From NCBI RefSeq assembly GCF_024170005.1, contig NZ_JALJXJ010000024.1, positions 31,448 to 95,447 on the forward strand: a DNA stretch of 64,000 bases. Reading direction: 5' to 3'. The notes beneath the pieces were generated by a model. The model made no database searches, was not told the DNA's origin, and saw nothing but the letters and a program-made list of their open reading frames with translations. Made by a program: the position numbers and the translations under genes. Origin of the DNA: Azospirillum lipoferum (GTDB lineage Bacteria > Pseudomonadota > Alphaproteobacteria > Azospirillales > Azospirillaceae). This document shows, one piece after another, positions 8,930-16,703 of this stretch. The first letter of the stretch is position 1. Each line of letters starts with the position of its first letter.

Positions 8930-9802
8930 TCAAGAAACCAGGGCGCCGTCCGGCCACCGCCAGCCGGTGCCGTCGCTGACCGCCAGCCTCTTGTTGCCGG
9001 TGCCGTTGCTGACACAGATCAGGCGTCCCACCGCGGCGGCACTCGGCAGCGTCGCCACCGTGTAGCTGCGCAGGCCGAGATGGCTGTTGGCGTCGATGAC
9101 GACGGTCGCGTTGGACCGATGCGTCACCGTGCCGTCATTGCCGATGCGCAACCGCTCCACCGGTGTGGAGCCGGTGGCGGGGGTGGTCCCGAAGGCCAGC
9201 ATGCCCGGCACGCTGCCCGCCGTCGGCGTGCCGTCGACCCAGCACCGGAGGTCGGCGGCCGGAAGGAACGCGGCGCCGTCGTCGGCCGTGAACCACACCC
9301 GGCCGCATTCGTCGCCGCTCTGGACCGCGCCGCGCGTTCCGACGGCGGCCCCGCGGCTTTTGGCGATGGAAAGCTGCGCGCCATAGACGCTGGCACCATC
9401 CCAGCGGCAGGCACCGATCCCGGATGACCAGGATGTTCCATGCGCCTGGACCACCGGCGAGGAACCACCGGTTCCACCGATGCTCACCCCGGCGGTATGG
9501 CCCTGCACCAGGGTGCCGCCGCTGTCCAGGGTGGTGCGCTGGACCCCGCCGGTCGCGAAGCCCAGCGTGTCGGGACCGGACCGGAGCAGGCCGGTGTTGG
9601 TATCGCCGGTGAAGGCGAGGGCCGGATCGGCGGCCGATCCGGAGGCCAGGGCGACGGCCCCGGTGAAGGAGGGGGAGGCCAGCGGCGCCTTGCCGTTCAG
9701 CGCCGGGGTCAGCCCCGCCACCGCCTCCATCCCATGGCCGTGGGCGGCGGGAGCGAGGCCACTCAGGTCGGGCTGGGGAGGGTAGGAATATCGTCCATTC
9801 AT
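8930..9802 (-). CDS. Phage tail-fibre-like protein
   Basis: 290 residues from ATG 9802 (MNGRYSY), 4 nt after the stop of the previous gene; ATG 9814 in the same frame is an alternative. It is low-complexity, Gly/Thr/Ser/Ala-rich and beta-repetitive. NTGLLRSGPDTLGFATGG and VERLRIGNDGTVTHRSN are typical of phage tail fibre and spike proteins, and the C-terminus (VGRLICVSNGTGNKRLAVSD then GWRWPDG) matches the terminal domain common in prophage tail genes of alphaproteobacteria. No transmembrane segment or signal peptide is apparent. Only three phage-type genes are present, so this is a cassette or remnant, not a prophage. It might serve as a receptor-binding or surface fibre. Confidence 0.65.
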   Translation of the reverse strand: MNGRYSYPPQPDLSGLAPAAHGHGMEAVAGLTPALNGKAPLASPSFTGAVALASGSAADPALAFTGDTNTGLLRSGPDTLGFATGGVQRTTLDSGGTLVQGHTAGVSIGGTGGSSPVVQAHGTSWSSGIGACRWDGASVYGAQLSIAKSRGAAVGTRGAVQSGDECGRVWFTADDGAAFLPAADLRCWVDGTPTAGSVPGMLAFGTTPATGSTPVERLRIGNDGTVTHRSNATVVIDANSHLGLRSYTVATLPSAAAVGRLICVSNGTGNKRLAVSDGTGWRWPDGALVS

Positions 9803-9806
9803 TGCG

Positions 9807-10127
9807 TCACCCATAGAAGCCAAGGCTGAGGAAACCGGCCTTCTCCGAAACGAAGGAGAGCGTCGCCACCCCGGCCACCGAACGGGCCATCGGGTTGAAT
9901 TCCGGCGCCTGCCCCCCGGTGACCGATGCCGTCGGCAGGATGGCCTCCGCATTGTACTGGACCCAGTAATCGGTGGTCGCCGCCATCAGAACGGCCCGGG
10001 CACCGGCCGGAACAGGGATGGTGACGGCGGTGGACGGCGCCAGCGAATGGACCTGCCGGTGGGGGGGCGGCGTCAGGATGTCGGTCTTGTGCCCATAGGC
10101 ATCGGGAAGCATGACAACAGGGTTCAT
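9807..10127 (-). CDS. Small phage-structural-like protein
   Basis: 106 residues; the ATG at 10127 follows GGAGGTG by 7 nt, a near-ideal ribosome site, so the longer open frame to 10241 is leader. The protein is beta-rich (TVAITIP-like strands, ARAVLMAATTDYWVQYN) and ends in GFLSLGFYG. I cannot name its family; similar small proteins precede tail fibres in Azospirillum-type prophages. It is the first gene of the minus-strand unit driven by the promoter at 10214-10241. Confidence 0.6.
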   Translation of the reverse strand: MNPVVMLPDAYGHKTDILTPPPHRQVHSLAPSTAVTIPVPAGARAVLMAATTDYWVQYNAEAILPTASVTGGQAPEFNPMARSVAGVATLSFVSEKAGFLSLGFYG

Positions 10128-10154
10128 CGGCGGCACCTCCGGAATCCGGGCATG

Positions 10155-10187
10155 AAAAAGCCCACGCTGGCGAGGACCGGCGTGGGC
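10155..10187 (-). terminator. Intrinsic terminator in a leader (possible attenuator)
   Basis: Stem GCCCACGC/GCGTGGGC (10180-10187 with 10160-10167), extended by two inner GC pairs across one mismatch, loop 6 nt. On the minus strand it is followed at once by TTTTT (10159-10155). It lies about 20-50 nt after the predicted start of the minus-strand transcript and 28 nt before the start codon at 10127. Confidence 0.65.
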
Positions 10188-10213
10188 GCATTGCGGGTGT
10201 TGACCCAGGGAAC

Positions 10214-10241
10214 AATATAGGTATATTTTCCCTTTTGTCAA
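10214..10241 (-). promoter_or_regulatory. Sigma-70-type promoter of the tail-like cassette
   Basis: Reading the minus strand, a consensus TTGACA (10241-10236) is followed after 16 nt by TATATT (10219-10214). The transcript would start near 10207 and give a leader of about 80 nt carrying the terminator hairpin at 10155-10187. This is the best promoter match seen in the window. Confidence 0.7.
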
Positions 10242-10304
10242 GCCCGTCGGGCAAACCGTTCCGGCATCGGAAGCGGCAAGAACGTTACTGGTTTCCGCCC
10301 GGAC

Positions 10305-10321
10305 AATGGATATAGTCCATT
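10305..10321. promoter_or_regulatory. Operator-like inverted repeat
   Basis: AATGGA-TATAG-TCCATT, perfect 6-bp arms with a 5-nt spacer, lies between the minus-strand promoter at 10214-10241 and the oxidoreductase start at 10383. The symmetry and location suit a dimeric regulator site, but no regulator gene is nearby. Confidence 0.3.
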
Positions 10322-10382
10322 CAGGAAGCGGGCCTGTCCCGATCTCTCCTCTACATCCTCACCCTTCTTGCATGGTTCAGTC

Positions 10383-11759
10383 ATGATCGTCGTTCTGGGA
10401 GCGGGCTTGACCGGCCTGTCGTTCAGCCACCATGCGGGCCATGACCGCTGTCTGGTGCTCGAGGAAAGCACGCGTCCCCTGGGGCTGGTGCGGACCGAAC
10501 GGACGGACGGCGCCTTCTGGGACATTGGTCCCCACGTATCCTTCACGAAGCATGCCTATGTCCGCCATCTTCAGCAGGTCGGCTGCGCCGGGCGGCAGCG
10601 CAGCTTCCAGGCCCTGATCAGCAACCATTACCGGGGCAACTGGATCTCCCATCCGGCACAGAGCCACCTTTACCAGATGGAGCCGGGTCTGCGGCAAGCC
10701 TGCCTGTCGTCGGTCCAGGCGATCCGCGCCCTGCCAGCCAAGGAGCCGGCGCATTACGGCGACTGGCTGGAGCGCGCGTTCGGCCCCGAATTCACCCGGG
10801 TCTTCGCGGCGGCCTACACCCGCAAATACTGGACGGTCGAGCCGGAAGAGATGACGGTGTCCTGGATCGGGCGCCGCATCTTCTATCCCGACCTGGAGCA
10901 GATCGAACGGGGAGCGGAAGGCCCCCTGCCCTACGACACCCATTACATCACCAGGATCCGCTATCCCCAGGCGGGCGGCTATGCCAGCTATTTTTCCCAT
11001 CTGGCGGAGGGGGCGAACATCCGCTACGGCGCGCGCGTCGAGCGGATCGATCTGGAACGGCGGGAGGTGACCACCGCCGACGGAACGGTCCATCCCTACA
11101 GCCGGCTGGTCAGCACCATTCCGCTCGACCGCTTCGTGGAGGCGACGCCGCAGGCCGGCGACGAGGTGCGTGCGGCGGCACGGCGGCTGGCGCGGACCGA
11201 CCTGTCGCTGGTGAACGTCCTGGTTCCCCATCCGCCCACGCGCCCGGAAAGCTGGCTGTATGTCTATGACGAGGAGTTCCTGTCCACCCGCATCACCCTG
11301 ACCACCAACCTGTCGCCGGAGGTCACTCCGCCCGGCACCTGCGGCCTGCAGGTCGAGGTGTATGCCGGCCCGACCCGGCCGCTGCTTCTGGAGGGCCAGG
11401 CGCTGGTCGACCGCGTGGTGGAGGAACTAACGGCGATGGGGCTGATCGCGCCGGGCACCGACAGGGAAAGCATCCGGGCTGGGCTAGTATCGCAGCCCTA
11501 CGCCAACGTGCTGTTCGACCACGCCCGCGAAGCGGCACTGGACAGTATCCTCGACTGGCTCTCCGGCTATGGGCTGGAGCGGGAGGAGGACGATCTGGAC
11601 CCGGTGATCGATTGGGAGCGTGCACGCCCCCTGTCAGGCCCCCTGCTGCTCGGCGGCCGCTTTGCCCAGTGGAAATATCTGTGGTCCGACGACTGCACCC
11701 TGCGCGGCGCTCAGATGGCTGGGCTGTCGCCGGCGTCGCTCAATACCGATTATGAGTAA
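10383..11759 (+). CDS. FAD-dependent amine-oxidase/UDP-galactopyranose-mutase-like protein
   Basis: 458 residues from ATG 10383 (MIVVLGAG); the frame opens at a TTG at 10368, but the dinucleotide-binding motif GAGLTG begins directly after this ATG, which fixes the start. Residues 1-30 form the FAD Rossmann motif; the GPHVSFTK and LISNHYRGNWISHPAQSHL segments resemble the substrate domain of flavoprotein amine oxidases and UDP-galactopyranose mutases, and GGRFAQWKYLWSDDC near the end is the FAD-binding C-terminal strand. Such proteins in glycan clusters act on nucleotide sugars or lipid-linked intermediates. No signal peptide, so cytosolic. Substrate unknown; a canonical mutase is unlikely because sequence similarity appears only general. 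Confidence 0.75.
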   Translation: MIVVLGAGLTGLSFSHHAGHDRCLVLEESTRPLGLVRTERTDGAFWDIGPHVSFTKHAYVRHLQQVGCAGRQRSFQALISNHYRGNWISHPAQSHLYQMEPGLRQACLSSVQAIRALPAKEPAHYGDWLERAFGPEFTRVFAAAYTRKYWTVEPEEMTVSWIGRRIFYPDLEQIERGAEGPLPYDTHYITRIRYPQAGGYASYFSHLAEGANIRYGARVERIDLERREVTTADGTVHPYSRLVSTIPLDRFVEATPQAGDEVRAAARRLARTDLSLVNVLVPHPPTRPESWLYVYDEEFLSTRITLTTNLSPEVTPPGTCGLQVEVYAGPTRPLLLEGQALVDRVVEELTAMGLIAPGTDRESIRAGLVSQPYANVLFDHAREAALDSILDWLSGYGLEREEDDLDPVIDWERARPLSGPLLLGGRFAQWKYLWSDDCTLRGAQMAGLSPASLNTDYE

Positions 11760-11784
11760 AATCATTCCCAAAAAGAGGCATGCT

Positions 11785-12696
11785 ATGACGTTAGCGTCAT
11801 CCAATCAATTATGTGTTCTTCTGACAGGAGCTACCGGCTTTGTGGGACGTCATCTTGCCAGCCATTTAGCCGCACACGGAGCACTCGTACACGCTGTGGT
11901 CCGCTCCGGCAGAAATTCAAATCTCCTCCCCCCTTACATTACCCAGCATATGGATAGTGAAGGTGAGGAATTAGCAAGAATTATTGAAAATGTTCGACCA
12001 GATATTGTTTTTCACCTCGCGTCTCTATACATAACTGATCATAAGCCCCAGGATATTAATATTCTCATAAATTCCAATGTATTGTTCGGTGCTCGATTGA
12101 TGGAAGCCATGAGCAACGCAGGCGTTCGCCGTCTCGTAAACACCGGAACTTCGTGGCAACACTTCAATGGCGATCAATATGATCCTGTAAATCTTTATGC
12201 CGCGACCAAACAGGCTTTTGAAGCTATTATTTCCTACTATGTTTCGGCTCGCGGATTTTCCGTAACGACACTTAAATTATATGACACCTACGGGCCTGCA
12301 GATAGCCGCCCCAAATTGTTTCATTTATTGCGGAACGCTGCCGAAAAGGGAGAAACGTTGCGCATGTCACCGGGAGAACAGCTTCTTGACATTGTTCATA
12401 TCAAAGATGTGGTCGAAGCCTTTCGCCTCGCTGGGATACATTTGCTGAGGGGAAAAAGTGGCACGCAAGATTTCTACACCGTGTCATCGGGCCGCTGTCT
12501 GCCGTTGCGTGAAATTGTAGGCCTCTTTGAGAAAGTCATCGCACAACCGATTCCCGTAGAGTGGGGAGCCCGCTCTTACCGAACCCGAGAAGTGATGCAG
12601 CCATGGCGCGGAGGGAATTCTGTACCGGGTTGGACACCGGAAATCTCTCTTGAGGACGGCCTTAAAGATTTAATCCACGCTTCAGAACTGTCGTGA
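11785..12696 (+). CDS. NAD(P)-dependent sugar epimerase/reductase (SDR)
   Basis: 303 residues. The ATG at 11785 is preceded by AGAGG with 6-nt spacing; an earlier ATG at 11752 overlaps the upstream stop but has no ribosome site. Extended SDR fold: TGATGFVG at the N-terminus binds NAD(P), LASLYITDH stands in the strand-4 region and YAATK is the catalytic YxxxK. It may be the 4-ketoreductase that finishes the CDP-3,6-dideoxyhexose whose earlier enzymes lie convergently at 12873-16589, or an epimerase. The gene is much more AT-rich than both neighbours and uses A/T-ending codons freely, a sign of recent transfer. The fold is certain, the reaction inferred. Confidence 0.8.
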   Translation: MTLASSNQLCVLLTGATGFVGRHLASHLAAHGALVHAVVRSGRNSNLLPPYITQHMDSEGEELARIIENVRPDIVFHLASLYITDHKPQDINILINSNVLFGARLMEAMSNAGVRRLVNTGTSWQHFNGDQYDPVNLYAATKQAFEAIISYYVSARGFSVTTLKLYDTYGPADSRPKLFHLLRNAAEKGETLRMSPGEQLLDIVHIKDVVEAFRLAGIHLLRGKSGTQDFYTVSSGRCLPLREIVGLFEKVIAQPIPVEWGARSYRTREVMQPWRGGNSVPGWTPEISLEDGLKDLIHASELS

Positions 12697-12714
12697 ACTA
12701 TACTTTCTTAGATT

Positions 12715-12819
12715 TAGAGTCTGTCCGGTGCCGATTAAAGCGCCAGACAGACTCTAAGCTTTTGGTTTTCCGTGTGGTTCACGCTTCAGGCGATTCCGTT
12801 TGAACCGATCACACTCTAG
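12715..12819. repeat. 105-bp dispersed intergenic repeat, copy 1
   Basis: Copy 1 of an element also found at 48489-48593 at the same length and with roughly 80% identity by eye. It begins with a hairpin, TAGAGTCTGTCCGG paired with CCAGACAGACTCTA (12743-12756, one mismatch), runs through TTTTGGTTTTCCGTGTGGTTCACGC-like sequence and ends CACTCTA. No coding potential. It resembles a REP/MITE-type palindromic element placed between convergent genes, where it could also act as terminator. Confidence 0.75.
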
Positions 12820-12872
12820 AATCCATCAGGCTTCGCACAAGCAACACTTCGTGACGACATCAAACGTGTCTG

Positions 12873-13421
12873 TCAGCGGATATGGAAAGGACTTTCGAAA
12901 GACTCCAGCGTTGGGAGATTGAGGTCACGTCCGGACAAAATAGGGGCAGTGTCGGGCCAGTCGATGCCGGCGCTGTCCCAGCGGATGCCGCTGTCCGCCG
13001 ACGCCGTATGGACGGTACTAGTCTTGTAGACCAGAATGGCCGGCCCCCGCCGCACATAGAATCCATGCGCCAATCCCGGCGGCAGATAGACACCGTTGCC
13101 GAGTTCCGCTGACAGCTCCACCATGACGTGGCGCCCGAAGGTGGGAGAATCCCGGCGCAGGTCGACCGCCACGTCCAGCACAGCGCCCGTCACGCAATAG
13201 ACCAGCTTCACATGATCGTGCGGCGGCAGTTGGAAATGCAGGCCACGCAGTACCCGATCCGCCGATTCCGTGAAATATTCCTCGGCGAATTCGGTGGACA
13301 GCCCATGCCGCTCGAAGGTCGGGCGGTGCATGATCTTGCGGAAGGTCCCCCGCAGGTCCCGGTGCACGGGCGGGCGGATCTCGAAGGCGCCGGGAAGATC
13401 CAGCCCGATGATCTCCGTCAT
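12873..13421 (-). CDS. rfbC: Nucleotide-sugar 3,5-epimerase (RfbC/RmlC family)
   Basis: 182 residues, the normal length of dTDP-4-dehydrorhamnose 3,5-epimerases. Cupin fold with HRDLRGTF near the start, RGLHFQLPPHDHVKLV carrying the catalytic-base His, VALDVAVDLRRDSPTFG-like strands and PPGLAHGFYV. The start overlaps the rfbG stop by 4 nt, so it is translationally coupled to the CDP-glucose genes rather than to any dTDP-glucose genes, which are absent. It may therefore act on a CDP-4-keto sugar, as AscE does in CDP-ascarylose synthesis. The family is firm; the nucleotide specificity is inference. Confidence 0.88.
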   Translation of the reverse strand: MTEIIGLDLPGAFEIRPPVHRDLRGTFRKIMHRPTFERHGLSTEFAEEYFTESADRVLRGLHFQLPPHDHVKLVYCVTGAVLDVAVDLRRDSPTFGRHVMVELSAELGNGVYLPPGLAHGFYVRRGPAILVYKTSTVHTASADSGIRWDSAGIDWPDTAPILSGRDLNLPTLESFESPFHIR

Positions 13422-14518
13422 AGGAACACCGCCGCCTTGTCGGCCCCGCGGGCCAGATAGGCATCGATCTGGTCACGGGTGAGGGTGCCGGCGTCGGCCC
13501 CGCCAGCCTGTGCCCGATACCAGGCCACCGTCTGCTCCAGCGTCTCGTTCAGGTCGAACAGCGGCTCCCAACCCAGGGACACGCGGGCCTTGGTCGCATC
13601 CAGCCGCAGGACGGTGTCCTCGTGCGGATGGTCCGCCTGCTCGACCTCCACCCGGCCATCACCCCACAGGGCAGCCAGCCGGTCGGCCATCCAGCCCACC
13701 GGGCGTTCCCCGCTGGGAAGCGGTGCGAAGTTCCAGGCATCGGCATGGGCGGCGCCGTCCTGCCACAGCCGCATCGCCAGCCGGAGATAGCCTTCCAGCG
13801 GCTCCAGCACATGCTGCCAGGGACGGACCGCGCCGGGATAGCGCAGCCGCAGCGTGTCGCCACGGGTGAAGGCGCGGATGGCGTCGGGAACCAGCCGGTC
13901 GGGGGCCCAGTCGCCACCGCCGATCACGTTGCCGGCACGGGCGGTGGCGATGCCGACGCCATGCTGGCCATGGCGTTCGGGCGGGAAGAAGGAATGGCGG
14001 AAGGAGGCGGTCAGGATCTCTGTGCAGGCCTTGCTGCTGCTGTAGAGATCGTTGCCGCCGAGCGGGTCGTTCTCGCGGTATCCCCAGACCCAGCCGCGGT
14101 TCAGGTAGCATTTGTCGGTGGTCACGACCACGATGGACCGCACCGAGGGAACCCGGCGCGCCCCTTCCAGCAGGTTCAGCGTGCCCATGACGTTGGTGGC
14201 GTAGGTGCCGGCCGGATCCGTGTAGGCCAGCCGGACGATCGGCTGGGCCGCCAGATGCAGGACGATTTCCGGCTGGCAGTCGGCGATGGCGCGCGCAAGG
14301 GAGGAGGCGTCCAGGATATCGCCGATGATGGAGGTCATGCCGTCAGCGACACCGGCCAGTTCGAACAGGCTGGGGGTGGTGTGGGGCGGCAGGGAATAGC
14401 CGGTGACCTCCGCACCCAGCCGGCGCAGCATCAGCGACAGCCAGGCTCCCTTGAACCCGGTGTGGCCGGTCAGAAAGACCCGCCGGCCCCGCCAGAAATC
14501 GTGCGCGTGCAGGGTCAC
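13418..14518 (-). CDS. rfbG: CDP-glucose 4,6-dehydratase
   Basis: 366 residues, standard for the family. Cytosolic extended SDR converting CDP-D-glucose to CDP-4-dehydro-6-deoxy-D-glucose. TGHTGFKGAWLS is the NAD-binding turn with the family-typical FKGxWL; LHLAAQPIVR and VVTTDKCY follow; the catalytic Tyr-Lys pair lies in LYSSSKAC. ARAGNVIGGGDWA and GAVRPWQHVLEPLEGY are strongly characteristic of RfbG. ATGA overlaps link it to rfbF upstream and to the rfbC-like gene downstream. Confidence 0.95.
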   Translation of the reverse strand: MTLHAHDFWRGRRVFLTGHTGFKGAWLSLMLRRLGAEVTGYSLPPHTTPSLFELAGVADGMTSIIGDILDASSLARAIADCQPEIVLHLAAQPIVRLAYTDPAGTYATNVMGTLNLLEGARRVPSVRSIVVVTTDKCYLNRGWVWGYRENDPLGGNDLYSSSKACTEILTASFRHSFFPPERHGQHGVGIATARAGNVIGGGDWAPDRLVPDAIRAFTRGDTLRLRYPGAVRPWQHVLEPLEGYLRLAMRLWQDGAAHADAWNFAPLPSGERPVGWMADRLAALWGDGRVEVEQADHPHEDTVLRLDATKARVSLGWEPLFDLNETLEQTVAWYRAQAGGADAGTLTRDQIDAYLARGADKAAVFL

Positions 14519-15285
14519 GGCCAGACCTTCCAGGGGGCATTGCCCTTCGCCCAGAGATCCTCCAGGAAGCGTTTGTCGTTGATGGTGTCCATCGGCCTCC
14601 AGAAGCCCTTGTGCCTATAGGCGGCCAGCTGCTCCGCGGCGGCCAGCCGCTCCAGCGGATCCTGTTCCCAGACAGTGGCGTCGTCCGTGATATAGTCCAG
14701 GCAGGCCGGCTCCAGCACGAAGAAGCCGCCGTTCACATAGGCGTTCTTGTTGTCGATCTTTTCGGAGAATCTGCCCACACGGTCATCCGTCAGTTCAAGC
14801 GCGCCGAAACGGCCCGGCGGCTCCACCGCCGTCACCGTGGCCAAACGCTTCTGCTCGTGGTGGAAGGCGATCGCCTTCTGGACATCGACATCGGCGACGC
14901 CGTCGCCATAGGTCAGGCAGAAGGTCTCGTTGTCGAGGTAGGGGGCGATGCGCTTGACGCGGCCGCCCGTCATCGTCGCATCCCCGGTGTCGATCAGCGT
15001 CACGCGCCAGTCGTCGTGCGACTTGTCGTGATAGCTGATGGCACCGTTCCCGATGTCGATCGTGAAGTCCGACAGGGTGCTGCGCATTTCCAGGAAGAAC
15101 TGCTTGATGACCTCGCCCTTGTAGCCCAGGCAGACGACGAAGTCGTTGATGCCGTGATGGCTGTAGATCTTCATGATGTGCCAGAGGATCGGCATCCGGC
15201 CGATGCGCACCATCGGCTTGGGAACGCGGTCCGTCTCCTCGCTGAGACGCGATCCAAGTCCGCCAGCAAGAATGACCGCCTTCAT
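14515..15285 (-). CDS. rfbF: Glucose-1-phosphate cytidylyltransferase
   Basis: 256 residues, the usual length. Makes CDP-glucose from CTP and glucose 1-phosphate, the entry step to CDP-3,6-dideoxyhexoses. The nucleotidyltransferase signature AGGLGSRLSEET and VPKPMVRIG sit at the N-terminus; LTYGDGVADVD holds the metal-binding Asp; EKIDNKNAYVNGGFFVLEP and GFWRPMDTINDK are typical of RfbF. The start codon overlaps the rfbH stop and its stop overlaps the rfbG start (4 nt each), indicating one operon and coupled translation. Confidence 0.96.
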   Translation of the reverse strand: MKAVILAGGLGSRLSEETDRVPKPMVRIGRMPILWHIMKIYSHHGINDFVVCLGYKGEVIKQFFLEMRSTLSDFTIDIGNGAISYHDKSHDDWRVTLIDTGDATMTGGRVKRIAPYLDNETFCLTYGDGVADVDVQKAIAFHHEQKRLATVTAVEPPGRFGALELTDDRVGRFSEKIDNKNAYVNGGFFVLEPACLDYITDDATVWEQDPLERLAAAEQLAAYRHKGFWRPMDTINDKRFLEDLWAKGNAPWKVWP

Positions 15286-16589
15286 CGCAGTTCCTCCGTA
15301 ACGATGCCCTTCAGGGTGTCGAGCACATAGGACAGGTGCCGTTCGGTCAGGCCCGGCCAGACGCCCAGCCAGAAGGAGCGGCGCATGATGGTGTCGGTGT
15401 TCGTGAGGTCGCCGACCTTGCGGTAGTCCACGCCACGGAAGGCCGGCTGGCAGGTCAGGTTGCCGCCGAACAGCAGGCGGGTGCCGATCCTGCGCTCCTC
15501 CAGCCGGCGGACCAGGACGCCGCGGTCGAGGGACACGTCGTCGCGCACCGTCAGCAGGAAGCCGAACCAGCTCGGCTCCGCCCCCGGAATGGCCTCGGGC
15601 AGAACGAAAAAACGGTCGAGTCCCAGGGCGATCATGCCGTCACGCAGGAAGCGGAAATTCTCCCGCCGGCGGGCGACAAAGCCGTCCAGCTTGTCCAGCT
15701 GGCTCAACCCGATGGCGGCCTGCATGTCCGTCATCTTCACGTTGTAGCCGAGATGGGAGTAGACGTATTTGTGATCATAGCCCGGCGGCAGCCCGTCGAA
15801 GGACCAGTCGAACCGGCGGCCGCAGGTGTTGTCGCGGCCCGGTGGGCACCAGCAGTCGCGCCCCCAGTCGCGGAAGGAGTTCACCAGCCGCTCGTAGGCC
15901 TTGCGGTTGCTGAAGACGGCGCCGCCTTCGCCCGTGGTGATGTGGTGGGCCGGATAGAAGCTGAGGGTGGCCAGCGTTCCGAAGGTGCCGACCCCCTTGC
16001 CGTTCAGGGTGGCGCCGAAGGCGTCGCAGCAGTCCTCCACCAGGAACAGGTTGTGGCGTTCGGCGATGTCGGCGAGCGCCGCGGCGTCAAACGGGTTGCC
16101 CAGCGTGTGGGCGACGACGATGGCCCGCGTCTTGTCGGTCAGCGCCGCCTCGACCCGGTCGGGCGTGATGTTGGCGGTGGCCAGATCGACGTCGACGAAC
16201 ACCGGCACGCAGCCGTTCTGGACGATCGGGGCGACGGTGGTGGGGAAACCGGCCGCCACGGTGATGACCTCGCTGCCCGGCGCCAGCCGCCGCTCTCCCA
16301 GCGACGGGGAGGTGAGGGCGCTCACCGCCACCAGGTTGGAGGCGGAGCCGGAACAGGTGAGGCTGGCGTACTTCACCCCGAAACGTTCGGCCAGCCGCTT
16401 GCGGAAGCCGTCGGCGAAGCGACCCTCGGTCAGCCACATGTCCAGGGACGCATCGATCAGATGCCGCAGGTCGTCAGCGTCCACCACCTTGCCGGTGACG
16501 GGCACATAGCTTTCCCCCGGAACGAAGGCGGGCTTCGCCTGGTCTTCCCACCAGCGTCCCGCAGCGTCGAGGAGGTCCTGTCTATCCAT
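15282..16589 (-). CDS. rfbH: CDP-4-dehydro-6-deoxyglucose 3-dehydratase (E1)
   Basis: 435 residues, typical of RfbH/DdhC/AscC. PMP-dependent, [2Fe-2S]-containing dehydratase that removes the C3 hydroxyl from CDP-4-dehydro-6-deoxyglucose. The PLP-binding Lys of aminotransferase relatives is replaced by His in SFYPAHHITTGEGG, the hallmark of this enzyme, and DCWCPPGRDNTCG supplies the clustered cysteines for iron-sulphur binding. EDCCDAFGATL lies in the cofactor site. A 114-nt gap with short inverted repeats separates it from the upstream GT61 gene. The partner reductase (E3, ferredoxin/flavin type) is not in this window. The product class is a 3,6-dideoxyhexose; which isomer is unknown. Confidence 0.95.
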   Translation of the reverse strand: MDRQDLLDAAGRWWEDQAKPAFVPGESYVPVTGKVVDADDLRHLIDASLDMWLTEGRFADGFRKRLAERFGVKYASLTCSGSASNLVAVSALTSPSLGERRLAPGSEVITVAAGFPTTVAPIVQNGCVPVFVDVDLATANITPDRVEAALTDKTRAIVVAHTLGNPFDAAALADIAERHNLFLVEDCCDAFGATLNGKGVGTFGTLATLSFYPAHHITTGEGGAVFSNRKAYERLVNSFRDWGRDCWCPPGRDNTCGRRFDWSFDGLPPGYDHKYVYSHLGYNVKMTDMQAAIGLSQLDKLDGFVARRRENFRFLRDGMIALGLDRFFVLPEAIPGAEPSWFGFLLTVRDDVSLDRGVLVRRLEERRIGTRLLFGGNLTCQPAFRGVDYRKVGDLTNTDTIMRRSFWLGVWPGLTERHLSYVLDTLKGIVTEELR

Positions 16590-16703
16590 GCGGCATTCCT
16601 TGCCTGAAAAAATGAGCCGAACAGCGGCTGTGATTTGTGCGCTGCCCCGCCAGTGCAGGCAGAAGGCGCCTGTCCGGGCGGGGACTGGGAATGGAACGAG
16701 CGA

